Below the pieces are notes generated by a model. It was not told where the DNA came from. It did no database searches and saw only the letters and a program-made list of their open reading frames with translations. The translations under genes were made by a program, and so were the position numbers. From Oceanicaulis alexandrii DSM 11625 (lineage in GTDB: Bacteria > Pseudomonadota > Alphaproteobacteria > Caulobacterales > Maricaulaceae), in NCBI RefSeq assembly GCF_000420265.1, contig NZ_ATUP01000001.1, forward strand, positions 2,480,001-2,544,000: DNA of 64,000 nt. The letters are read 5' to 3'. Position 1 is the stretch's first letter, and each line of letters begins with the position of its first letter. Below, piece after piece: positions 8,575 through 16,805 of this stretch.

Positions 8575-9243
8575 ATGAGCGACAAGTCCGTCATTCCGCC
8601 CAGCCCCAGCCAGCAAGACTATGAACAGGCCGAGGCCAATGCGCCCGAAGACATCTTCGCGCGAGAGGATCCGTTCGCTCTGTTCGAGCACTGGCTTGAA
8701 GACGCGAAGAAGAAAGAACCCAACGACCCCAACGCCGTCGCGCTGGCCACGGCGGATGCGGATGGCGCGCCGGATGTGCGCATGGTGCTCTTGAAAGGGT
8801 TCGATGCGCGCGGCTTCGTCTTTTATACCAACACCGACAGCATCAAGGGCTTGCAGCTTGGGGCCAACCCGAACGCGGCGATGTGTTTTCACTGGAAAAG
8901 CCTGCGTCGGCAGGTGCGCGTGCGCGGGCCGATCAGCCAGGTCAGCGATGAAGAGGCGGACGCGTATTTCAATTCCCGCGCTCGCGACAGCCGCATCGGC
9001 GCCTGGGCGTCCAAACAATCGCACAAGCTGGAAAGCCGCTTCGCGCTGGAGAAGGCTGTGGCCAAATACGCGGCCAAGTTCAATATCGGCGACATTCCGC
9101 GGCCTGAAAACTGGACGGGCTATCGGCTGGATCCGCGACGGATCGAGTTCTGGCGCGATCGGGCCTTCCGACTGCACGACCGGATGGTGTTCGAACGGCC
9201 ACAGGCGAGCGAAAGCTGGTCGGTGAGCCGACTCTATCCTTAA
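8575..9243 (+). CDS. pdxH: Pyridoxamine 5'-phosphate oxidase
   Basis: 222 residues. The FMN-binding split-barrel signature is clear: [59 protein letters not shown] and the C-terminal [25 protein letters not shown]...WSVSRLYP. It oxidises pyridoxamine or pyridoxine 5'-phosphate to pyridoxal 5'-phosphate, the last step of PLP biosynthesis and salvage. It is transcribed divergently from the J-domain gene. Confidence 0.95.
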   Translation: MSDKSVIPPSPSQQDYEQAEANAPEDIFAREDPFALFEHWLEDAKKKEPNDPNAVALATADADGAPDVRMVLLKGFDARGFVFYTNTDSIKGLQLGANPNAAMCFHWKSLRRQVRVRGPISQVSDEEADAYFNSRARDSRIGAWASKQSHKLESRFALEKAVAKYAAKFNIGDIPRPENWTGYRLDPRRIEFWRDRAFRLHDRMVFERPQASESWSVSRLYP

Positions 9244-9306
9244 AACTGCAACGCACCCGGCCTACACTGGACGGACGTTTTTTCTCAGGGCGATTGGGGC
9301 TTGGTC

Positions 9307-10128
9307 ATGATTTCGGCATTCCGCACACTTCGGCATATTGTGATCGGCCTTACGGCGGCGCTGGCCATACTCACGCCGCTCTGGTTCGCAGCGGCGGGGC
9401 TCGGGACCCGGTTCGGCTTCTGGGATTACTCGTTCGGTCTGATCCAGATGACATTTGGCTGGGGGCCGAAGCTGTTATTCGCCGCGCTGGGCGCGGGCGT
9501 CATCAGCCTGATCCTGCTGATCGCCTATCGCATCGCCTTCGGTAAAGCCAATGCGCCGGGCGCAGGCGGCTGGATCGCAGCGGTGCTGGCGATCGCCGTA
9601 GGCGCGGGCGGTCTGGGCTATGCGGCGTCGGTGCGCGAGATGGCGAGCCAGATCCCCCCCATCCACGACATCAGTACGGACACTGAAAACCCGCCGCAAT
9701 TCTCCGCCGCCCTGATCGATCGGCGTGGGCCGGACGCCAATTCGGTGGATTACGAGTCCAAGATTGATCCGCGCTCCGAACGTCCGCTGCCGGAGGTTCA
9801 GGCCGAGGCCTATCCCGACATCCAGCCGATCATCGTCGGCGTCGAGCCGGAACTGGCCTATCAGGCGGCGCTCAACACCGCCCGGGATCTGGGCTGGAAA
9901 ATCGGAACGGAGTCTGAAACCGCGGGCATGTTCGAAGCGACCGACACCAGTTTCTGGTATGGCTTCAAGGATGATGTGGTGGTCCGCGTGACCGCGCTGG
10001 ACGAGGGCGGGTCGCGCATTGACGCACGCTCGGTCAGCCGGGTGGGCGTGTCTGATCTGGGCGCCAACGCGGCGCGCCTCAGCCGTTTTGAAGAGCGCTT
10101 GCGCGCCTCGCTGGGCGAGGGCGCCTAA
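9307..10128 (+). CDS. DUF1499 family membrane protein
   Basis: 273 residues from the ATG at 9307. The N-terminal third has three hydrophobic helices (about residues 10-30, 45-70 and 80-105). The rest is a DUF1499 domain, seen in the stretch from DANSVDYESKIDPRSERPLPE through AYQAALNTARDLGWKI to GFKDDVVVRVTALDEGGSRIDARSVSRVGVSDLGANAARLSRFEERL. The molecular function of the family is unknown. It converges on the hydrolase gene 12 bp downstream. Confidence 0.8.
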   Translation: MISAFRTLRHIVIGLTAALAILTPLWFAAAGLGTRFGFWDYSFGLIQMTFGWGPKLLFAALGAGVISLILLIAYRIAFGKANAPGAGGWIAAVLAIAVGAGGLGYAASVREMASQIPPIHDISTDTENPPQFSAALIDRRGPDANSVDYESKIDPRSERPLPEVQAEAYPDIQPIIVGVEPELAYQAALNTARDLGWKIGTESETAGMFEATDTSFWYGFKDDVVVRVTALDEGGSRIDARSVSRVGVSDLGANAARLSRFEERLRASLGEGA

Positions 10129-10140
10129 GCGTCAGCCTTC

Positions 10141-11040
10141 TCAGGCGAGGGTGTAGCGGGTGTCGAGCCCGGGCGCGCCCTCGCACACGGCCTTGCCCTG
10201 CTCCACCAGATGGATCATGTGCGCCAGAACGGAATGGGCGGCGGCCGGGTGCAGGCGCTTGTCCACGTCCGCGTACATCACCGCGACCATGTCCTTGATG
10301 GTTTCCCGACCGTTCTGAAGCTGGGCCAGCACTTGCGCCTCGCGGTTTTCGCGATGGGCGATATAGGCCTCCAGGAACGGGTCGGGTTCTGTAATCTGGG
10401 GGCCGTGGGTGGGCCAGATCGTGGCGAATTTCATCGCATGAACGCGTTTGAGCTGCGCCAGGTAATCGCTCATGGACCCGTCCGGCGGGCTGACGACCGA
10501 TGTGGACCAGCCCATCACATGATCGCCTGAGAACATGGCGTTCTCCTGCCGGAGCGCATAGCACACATGGTTGGAGGTGTGGCCGGGCGTGTGAAGCGCG
10601 GTCAGCGTCCAGTCCGGTCCCTCAAACACCGCGCCGTCCTCAATCTGGACATCGGGCTGGAAGCCCAGATCATCGCCCGCTTCCATGCGAACCTCGCCGC
10701 CTTCAGGCTCGGTCACCCGCGGCATGCGGCCATAGACCTTACAGTCATGCTTCTGCGCCAGCGTGTGGGCGAGGGGGGAGTGGTCCAGATGATGATGGGT
10801 GACCAGGACATGGCTGACCCGTTCGCCCTCGAGCGCGGCGTCCAGCGCGGCTTCGTGTTCAGGCAGGGCGGGGCCGGGGTCCAGCACCGCCACTTCGCCT
10901 GTCCCGATGATGAACACGCCGGTGCCCGTGAAGGTGAAACTGCCCGGATTGGGCGCGATCACCCGGCGGATGCGCGGGCTCATCTGATCACAGCGCCCGT
11001 ATTCGAAGTCGAACTCGCGGACGAAGGGGATGGCGCTCAT
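10141..11040 (-). CDS. Metallo-beta-lactamase-fold hydrolase (LACTB2/RNase Z-like)
   Basis: 299 residues. The metal-binding signature THHHLDHS lies at residues 81-88, with HTPGHTSNH and FSGDHVMGW downstream supplying further ligands, and a C-terminal HPAAAHSVLAHMIHLVEQG helix pair typical of the LACTB2/YqjP-like group. Likely a soluble Zn-dependent hydrolase; the substrate is not evident. Its ATG overlaps the stop of the upstream ATP-grasp-like gene by 4 bp (ATGA), so the two are probably translated from one mRNA. Confidence 0.88.
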   Translation of the reverse strand: MSAIPFVREFDFEYGRCDQMSPRIRRVIAPNPGSFTFTGTGVFIIGTGEVAVLDPGPALPEHEAALDAALEGERVSHVLVTHHHLDHSPLAHTLAQKHDCKVYGRMPRVTEPEGGEVRMEAGDDLGFQPDVQIEDGAVFEGPDWTLTALHTPGHTSNHVCYALRQENAMFSGDHVMGWSTSVVSPPDGSMSDYLAQLKRVHAMKFATIWPTHGPQITEPDPFLEAYIAHRENREAQVLAQLQNGRETIKDMVAVMYADVDKRLHPAAAHSVLAHMIHLVEQGKAVCEGAPGLDTRYTLA

Positions 11041-11972
11041 GACGAAGTCTCCACAGGGGTCAGGCGGACGTCCACATAGGCGCGCAAGGCGTGCGCCAGT
11101 TTGCGGGTCGCGGTCATTTGGTCTTTCAGGGGCAGCGCGATCGGCGGCCCCATATCGGTCTTGTTCACATCAACGATCCAGATTTCGCCCGTCCGCCGGT
11201 CGCGCAGCACGTCCAGCCCGCCCCAGTCGAGCGCCATGGCGCGGCAGAAGTTGCGGATCAGCGCGCGCTCCTCGGCGCTGAACACCGTGTCGGGGTCCAG
11301 CAAGCGCACTTCTGTGTTGTGGTTGGCGAACCGGTCGCCGAGCGGGCGGCGTTTCAGGAACACCACGCTGATTTCGCCATTCACCGTGGGACAACGCAAA
11401 TCCTCGACACAGCCATCATCGGCGCAGTTATCAATCAGGCGCTGATAGGCGATCCCGGCGTCAGGCTGGACCGGGCCGGTCAGAATCCGGCCGTCATGGG
11501 CGCCGTTCAACTCGGACTTGGCGACCATCTCAGCCGTCCAGGTTTGCGGGTCGACCGCCAGAGCCCGGCCGCTGACCTGCTCAAAGACACGCGCGACTTC
11601 TGATTTGGAGGTGTCGGCACAGACGGCGTTGAGGTGAAGACCGGCGTGCTGGCGGGGCGGAGCCACCGTCGTCACGTCCTCGAAGCTGAAGCACAGATCC
11701 GCGTCTTCGGGGCGGCTGGCGATCCGAAGACCCGCCAGCTGGACCACCGGCCAGATCAGATACCAGGGGCGCGGACGGTCGGGCGTGAACCAGATGCGCG
11801 GCCCGTCAGATCGGATGCGCCGCCGTTCCAATTCGATACGCGCGTGATAGCCCATCCAGGTCAGGGTTTCGCTTATGATGTCGAAATCAATGGGAATGCG
11901 CGCGCCGGTCTTGCGGACCTGCACCACATTGCCCTCCAGCTGGAAATCGCGCCACCACGCGGTCGTCGTCAT
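11037..11972 (-). CDS. Conserved protein with ATP-grasp-like C-terminus
   Basis: 311 residues from the ATG at 11972, chosen because AAGGA lies about 11 nt upstream; in-frame starts at 11984 and 12032 exist. I do not recognise the family firmly. The C-terminal part (FCRAMALDWGGLDVLRDRRTGEIWIVDVNKTDMGPP) looks like an ATP-grasp catalytic region, where the DVN motif binds metal-ATP. The central part contains several Cys (NCADDGCVEDLRCP). Its end overlaps the hydrolase start by 4 bp, suggesting a functional pair. Confidence 0.55.
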   Translation of the reverse strand: MTTTAWWRDFQLEGNVVQVRKTGARIPIDFDIISETLTWMGYHARIELERRRIRSDGPRIWFTPDRPRPWYLIWPVVQLAGLRIASRPEDADLCFSFEDVTTVAPPRQHAGLHLNAVCADTSKSEVARVFEQVSGRALAVDPQTWTAEMVAKSELNGAHDGRILTGPVQPDAGIAYQRLIDNCADDGCVEDLRCPTVNGEISVVFLKRRPLGDRFANHNTEVRLLDPDTVFSAEERALIRNFCRAMALDWGGLDVLRDRRTGEIWIVDVNKTDMGPPIALPLKDQMTATRKLAHALRAYVDVRLTPVETSS

Positions 11973-12094
11973 TGTTTCGCCCATCCTTGATACGGTGACA
12001 CGATACCCGCCCCCTGCTGATGCGCAATTCACGCTCGATCACAGCGGCGCGCTTTTTGCGTCACACATTCGTGTACGCCAGCAAGGGGAGCGTC

Positions 12095-12307
12095 ATGACT
12101 CGACTGAACGCGGCCAGCGTCTTTGTCAGCCGACGTGTCAGATTACTGCTGATGGCGGCGGTGCTGATCGGGTGTCTGAAAGCGGGCCTGAGTGGCGCGC
12201 CGACACAGCCGCAGACTGTCATGCAGCGCTCAGCTCCGGTTCATGCGGGTGTAGATATCACTCCAGAGATGCACGCTGAACGCGCTCAAAGTCCGGACAA
12301 AGACTGA
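12095..12307 (+). CDS. Small hypothetical protein with hydrophobic N-terminus
   Basis: 70 residues from the ATG at 12095, preceded by AAGGGGA at good spacing. After about 15 residues comes a hydrophobic stretch (LLLMAAVLIGCL) and then a short polar tail ending QSPDKD. It could be a membrane-anchored or exported peptide; a Cys follows the hydrophobic run but the lipobox is poor. No family recognised. It lies upstream of oppB, with 131 bp between. Confidence 0.4.
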   Translation: MTRLNAASVFVSRRVRLLLMAAVLIGCLKAGLSGAPTQPQTVMQRSAPVHAGVDITPEMHAERAQSPDKD

Positions 12308-12438
12308 CCGATTTTGAAACAGCGCACCTAGAACTTGTTGAATTCACGTCCAATTTGGGGCTCACTGCGGGTCGTCCTTGATCCTGTACTGTGTAGCCCT
12401 CACAAAGCGGACCTCATCCAGATGTCAAAAAGCGTCCC

Positions 12439-13371
12439 ATGATCGGTTATATCGCCCGCCGCATACTCGTCGCGATCCCCACACTGCTGGTGATCATCAC
12501 GCTGGCGTTTTTCATGATGCGCTTCGCCCCTGGCGGGCCGTTTGATCTGGAACGTCCCATGCCTGAACAGACCCGCCAGAACCTGCTGGCGAGCTATGGC
12601 ATGGACCAGCCGGTGCCCAAGCAGTATCTCGACTATCTGGTCGACCTGGCGCAATTCGATCTCGGCCCGTCGCTGAAATTCCGCGACAAGACCGTCTCCC
12701 AGATCATCGCCGAAGGCTTTCCGGTCTCCGCCACTGTGGGCCTGTTGTCCATGGGGCTTGCGGTGTTCATCGGGACCATATTGGGATCGATCGCCGCGCT
12801 CAGGCAAAATACAGCGGTGGATTACGGAGTGGTCGGGTTCGCCACAGTGGGGATCGTCATCCCGCCCTTTGTGGTGGGGCCGATTCTGGCGCTGGTGATC
12901 GGGATCTATCTGGGTTGGCTGCCCTCAGGGGGGCTTGATCCGCGACACGGCATGACCGTGGAGCGCATGATCCTGCCGGTGATCACTCTGGCGCTGCCGC
13001 AGATCGCCATCATCTCGCGCCTGATGCGGGCGAGCATGATCGAGGTGATCCGCTCCAACTTCATCCGCACCGCGCGCGCCAAGGGGCTGAGCCCGTTCGC
13101 CGTGATCAGCCGGCACGCCCTGCGCGCCGCGATCCTGCCGCTGGTCAGCTATCTCGGCCCGGCCACCGCCGCTCTGCTGACCGGCTCCATCGTCATCGAG
13201 CAGGTCTTTTCCCTGCCGGGCGTCGGGCGGCAATTCGTGTTCGCGGCGCTCCAGCGCGACTATACCGTCGTGATGGGCGTGGTGATCCTGTACGCCGGCC
13301 TGATCATCGCGCTCAATCTGATCGCGGATCTGCTGTACGCCGTGCTCAATCCAAAAGTGAAGTTCGACTGA
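12439..13371 (+). CDS. oppB: Oligopeptide ABC transporter permease OppB
   Basis: 310 residues. The start MIGYIARRILVAIPTLLVIITLAFFMMRFAPGGPF is the OppB/DppB N-terminal signature. About six transmembrane helices are seen, and the EAA-type ATPase contact loop is IRTARAKGLSPFAVISRHALRAAILP. It forms the inner-membrane channel with OppC for peptide import. The stop overlaps the oppC start by 1 bp. No OppD/OppF ATPase gene occurs in this window. Confidence 0.92.
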   Translation: MIGYIARRILVAIPTLLVIITLAFFMMRFAPGGPFDLERPMPEQTRQNLLASYGMDQPVPKQYLDYLVDLAQFDLGPSLKFRDKTVSQIIAEGFPVSATVGLLSMGLAVFIGTILGSIAALRQNTAVDYGVVGFATVGIVIPPFVVGPILALVIGIYLGWLPSGGLDPRHGMTVERMILPVITLALPQIAIISRLMRASMIEVIRSNFIRTARAKGLSPFAVISRHALRAAILPLVSYLGPATAALLTGSIVIEQVFSLPGVGRQFVFAALQRDYTVVMGVVILYAGLIIALNLIADLLYAVLNPKVKFD

Positions 13372-14276
13372 TGGTTCTGACCTCCACGCCGCAAGAAAAA
13401 GCCGAGCTCATGGAGCAGAGCGCCGTCAAGGGTCGCTCGCTCTGGGATGATGCGCGCACGCGCCTGTTGCGCAACAAGGCCGCCGTGGCCAGCCTGATCG
13501 TGCTGGGACTTCTGGTCTTCCTGGCCCTGATCGGCCCGCTCCTGTGGGTGCACGACAGCACTTTCATCTATCGCGACAAGGTGCAGATCGCGCCGACTTT
13601 CACCGACCTGCACATTTTCGGCACGGACGCCCAGGGCCGCGACCTGTTCGCACGGGTTCTGGTGGGCTTGCGCATGTCCTTGATGGTGGGCGTGGTGGCG
13701 ACCTTCGTCTCCCTGATCATCGGGGTAACCTGGGGCGCTGTGGCCGGTTTTCTGGGCGGGCGGATCGACCAGCTGATGATGCGGGTCGTGGACGTTCTCT
13801 ACTCGCTGCCCTTCATCTTCTTCGTCATTATCCTGATGGTGGTGTTCGGCCGGAACATCATCTTGATCTTCGTCGCCATCGGGGCGGTGGAATGGCTGAC
13901 CATGGCGCGCATCGTGCGCGGGCAGACCATCTCGCTGAAGAACATGGAATTCGTTGAGGCCGCCCATGCCGCCGGCGTGTCGCAACTCTCGATCATCCGC
14001 CGCCATATCGTGCCCAATGTGCTGGGGCCGGTGGTGGTCTATGTGACGCTGACCATTCCGGTGGTGATCCTGGCGGAAAGCTTCCTGAGCTTCCTGGGGC
14101 TCGGGGTGCAGGAACCGCTGACCTCGCTGGGCAATCTCATCTCCAACGGCGCGCGCGACATGGAGATCGCGCCCTGGACGCTGATCTTCCCGGCGCTGAC
14201 CATGATGCTGACCCTGTTCTGCTTCAACTTTATCGGCGACGGTCTGCGCGACGCCATCGACCCCAAGGACCGCTAG
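13371..14276 (+). CDS. oppC: Oligopeptide ABC transporter permease OppC
   Basis: 301 residues. An N-terminal cytoplasmic tail leads into the first helix (VASLIVLGLLVFLALIGPLLW). It has the OppC/DppC features HIFGTDAQGRDLFARVLVGLRMSLMVG and the EAA loop EFVEAAHAAGVSQLSIIRRHIVPNVLGPV, and ends with FNFIGDGLRDAIDPKDR. It is the partner permease of OppB, translationally coupled to it, and is followed by a strong bidirectional terminator. Confidence 0.92.
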   Translation: MVLTSTPQEKAELMEQSAVKGRSLWDDARTRLLRNKAAVASLIVLGLLVFLALIGPLLWVHDSTFIYRDKVQIAPTFTDLHIFGTDAQGRDLFARVLVGLRMSLMVGVVATFVSLIIGVTWGAVAGFLGGRIDQLMMRVVDVLYSLPFIFFVIILMVVFGRNIILIFVAIGAVEWLTMARIVRGQTISLKNMEFVEAAHAAGVSQLSIIRRHIVPNVLGPVVVYVTLTIPVVILAESFLSFLGLGVQEPLTSLGNLISNGARDMEIAPWTLIFPALTMMLTLFCFNFIGDGLRDAIDPKDR

Positions 14277-14296
14277 AGGCCCTGACGGCGGACACA

Positions 14297-14327
14297 AAAA
14301 AGCGGCGCTGACCCAGCGCCGCTTTTT
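14297..14327. terminator. Bidirectional intrinsic terminator
   Basis: A 14-bp perfect stem (AAAAAGCGGCGCTG and its complement) with a 3-nt loop, flanked by A-run and T-run so that it works in both directions. It separates convergent oppC and the hypothetical gene at 14346. Confidence 0.9.
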
Positions 14328-14345
14328 CTTTGCCGATGGGTCGCT

Positions 14346-14966
14346 TTATTCCACGCGTTCGGCGCGGAAACGCCGCCTTTGGCTATTGCTCAGGCTCATG
14401 AAGTGGGCGCCCAGTACGCCGCTTTCGATATCCGCCGTCAGCCCGTCGCGCACGGCGCGGCTCGAGATGCGGGGCAGACGGGTGGAATCGGTCTGAGCCC
14501 AGATCTGTCCATTGGCCAGGGTGATACGCAGCTTGCCGCCCCGCATGGACACTTCCGACACCGGAACGCCCACAAGGCTGTCGAGCGATCCGCTGGCGTT
14601 ATAGGTCGCGGTGGAGCCGTCCTCGAGCGTTTCAACTTCGGCCACTGCGGTCGCCGCCTCTTCAGAATCACGACGGCGCAACAGCCCGCCCAGACGTCCG
14701 ACGCTCGGCAGGTTCAGCCCGAAACTCTCGCGCTCCACTTCGCGCAAGGCGCGACGCTCGACCACCACGATGCGGCCTGTCTCGGTCGCTTGCGCAAAAG
14801 TGTTCAGATGCTCGTCCTGACAGGCCAGACGGGCCGCGTCATCGCTCAAGGCGCGGCAGGCCAGCAAACGATTGAGCGTGTCTGACTCGCTTTGCGCCTC
14901 CTGCGCCAGGGCGGGCGCGCTCGCCGCCAACACCGCTATTGCAGCCGCAAGGGATCTCAGTTGCAT
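14346..14966 (-). CDS. Exported hypothetical protein
   Basis: 206 residues from the ATG at 14966, which begins directly with a signal peptide (MQLRSLAAAIAVLAASAPALAQ). A short Cys pair follows (LLACRALSDDAARLACQDEHL), a pattern seen in many alphaproteobacterial periplasmic proteins. The C-terminal half contains LRITLANGQIWAQTDSTRLPRIS, suggesting a small beta-domain. No known function. It lies between oppC and oppA on the opposite strand, splitting the opp genes. Confidence 0.6.
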   Translation of the reverse strand: MQLRSLAAAIAVLAASAPALAQEAQSESDTLNRLLACRALSDDAARLACQDEHLNTFAQATETGRIVVVERRALREVERESFGLNLPSVGRLGGLLRRRDSEEAATAVAEVETLEDGSTATYNASGSLDSLVGVPVSEVSMRGGKLRITLANGQIWAQTDSTRLPRISSRAVRDGLTADIESGVLGAHFMSLSNSQRRRFRAERVE

Positions 14967-15076
14967 GTCATATGTCCGATTTTTACTTGAATTCTCACCC
15001 ATTTCCCTAGGAAATTAAGGCCACGTCAACCATAACGCTTTCATCACCCGGTGAATAATCCGGGTAAGGCGGTAGG

Positions 15077-15109
15077 CTCACCATCATTTATGAGAGATGA
15101 TGATGTGAG
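15077..15109 (+). other. Leader hairpin upstream of oppA
   Basis: CTCACCATCAT and ATGATGATGTGAG form an imperfect inverted repeat (2-nt bulge, 9-nt loop), 54 bp before the oppA start. It could be a 5' UTR structure or an operator; nothing further can be said. Confidence 0.3.
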
Positions 15110-15163
15110 ACGCCAGAAATAGCTCGTAGAAGCGATAACCGATCACTGGGGAGCCTGATCATA

Positions 15164-16783
15164 ATGACCATCACTCGACGACTAAGCCTTCTTCTCGCCG
15201 CCAGCGCATCGGCGCTGGCGCTGACAGCGTGCGGGGGCGGCGGCGACAGCGCCGATAGCGACAGTGTGGTTCTGCATCGCGGGAACGGGGCTGAACCGCT
15301 GACCCTGGATCCGCACAAGGCGTCGGGCACTTGGGAAAACAACATTATCGGCGACATGTTCATCGGTCTGTTCACCGAGAACGCTGAGGCCGAACCGATC
15401 CCGGGCATGGCGACCGATTGGAGCGTCACGGATGATGGTCTGAGCTGGACCTTCACCTTGCGCGATGCGGTGTGGAGTGATGGCGAGCCGGTGACGGCTG
15501 AAGATTTCGAATTCGCTTTCCGCCGCATCATGGATCCGGCGACGCTGGCGAATTACGCCTCGCTGCTCTATCCGATCCGCAATGCGCGCCAGGTCAACGC
15601 CGGCGAGTTGCCGCCTGAAGAGCTGGGCGTCACGGCGATCGACGAGCGGACCTTGCGCATCGATCTGGAATTCCCGGCGCCGTATCTGCCCGGCCTTCTG
15701 ACCCATTACACCACCTTCCCCGTGCCTCAGCATGTGGTGGAGCAATATGGCGACGCCTGGGTCCAGCCGCAGAACATCGTCACCAACGGCCCTTACACGC
15801 TGGTGAACTGGCGGGCGAACGACTTTGTCCTGACCGAACGCAATGAGCTGTTCTGGGACAATGAGAATGTCTGCGTGGACGAAGTGTTCTACTATCCCAC
15901 CGTGGACAATCCCGCCGCCGAGCGCCGGGTGCGCAATGGCGAGCTGGATCTGAATGTCGACTTCGCCGGTCAGAACCTCGACTTCCTGCGCCGTGAAATT
16001 CCCGACTATGTGCGGGTGCACCCGTATCTCGGCATCGTCTATTTCGCCTTCAACACCACCGAAGCGCCATTTGACGATCCGCGCGTGCGCAACGCCCTGT
16101 CCATGGCGGTGGACCGTGAATTCATCGCCACCGATATCCTGCGCGCCGGCCAGATCCCGGCCTACAGCTTCGTGCCGCCGGGCGTGAACGCCTATCCCAG
16201 CGATGCGCGCGTCACCTGGGAGGATGTCCCGGTGGAAGAGCGTCGTGAGATGGCGCGTGAAATGCTGATCGAGGCCGGCTATGGCCCTGACAACCCGCTG
16301 CGGTTTGAATATTCCCACCGCACCACGGGCGATAACCCGCGCGTGGCGCCGGTGGTGCAGCAGGACTGGTCGCTGATCGCAGACTGGGTGCAGCCTGAAA
16401 TTGTCGGCATCGAAACCCAGATCCATTACGCCAATTTGCGCGCGGGCGATTTCTCGCTCGGCGATGGCGGCTGGATCGGCGATTACAATGACGCCTACAA
16501 CTTCCTGTTCCTGGGCGAATCTGACTCTGTGCCCATGAACTATTCGCGCTGGTCCAATCCGGAATATGACGCGCTGGTTGAACAGGCGAACCGGACGCTG
16601 GATGCGGAAGAACGCGGCGACCTGCTGTCGGACGCCGAGCAGATTCTGCTCGATGACAGCCCTTACATGCCGCTGGTCTATTACGTGAACAAGGCGCTGG
16701 TGAATCCGGCGGTGACCGGTTGGGAAGACAACCTGACCCACATTCACCGCACGCGTTATCTGTGCCTGGCCGAGACCGACTGA
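15164..16783 (+). CDS. oppA: Peptide ABC transporter substrate-binding lipoprotein OppA
   Basis: 539 residues. A lipoprotein signal (LALTAC, lipidated Cys about 23) leads into an SBP_bac_5 fold: RGNGAEPLTLDPHKASGTWENNIIGDMFIGL, the signature PGMATDWSVTDDGLSWTFTLRDAVWSDGEPVTAEDFEFAFRR, and a late SPYMPLVYYVNKALVNP. It binds oligopeptides in the periplasm for OppBC. A GGGGAG ribosome site precedes the ATG. It is separated from oppBC by an oppositely oriented gene, so it has its own promoter. Confidence 0.9.
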   Translation: MTITRRLSLLLAASASALALTACGGGGDSADSDSVVLHRGNGAEPLTLDPHKASGTWENNIIGDMFIGLFTENAEAEPIPGMATDWSVTDDGLSWTFTLRDAVWSDGEPVTAEDFEFAFRRIMDPATLANYASLLYPIRNARQVNAGELPPEELGVTAIDERTLRIDLEFPAPYLPGLLTHYTTFPVPQHVVEQYGDAWVQPQNIVTNGPYTLVNWRANDFVLTERNELFWDNENVCVDEVFYYPTVDNPAAERRVRNGELDLNVDFAGQNLDFLRREIPDYVRVHPYLGIVYFAFNTTEAPFDDPRVRNALSMAVDREFIATDILRAGQIPAYSFVPPGVNAYPSDARVTWEDVPVEERREMAREMLIEAGYGPDNPLRFEYSHRTTGDNPRVAPVVQQDWSLIADWVQPEIVGIETQIHYANLRAGDFSLGDGGWIGDYNDAYNFLFLGESDSVPMNYSRWSNPEYDALVEQANRTLDAEERGDLLSDAEQILLDDSPYMPLVYYVNKALVNPAVTGWEDNLTHIHRTRYLCLAETD

Positions 16784-16805
16784 TCATGAGCTGACGGGGG
16801 CGAGG

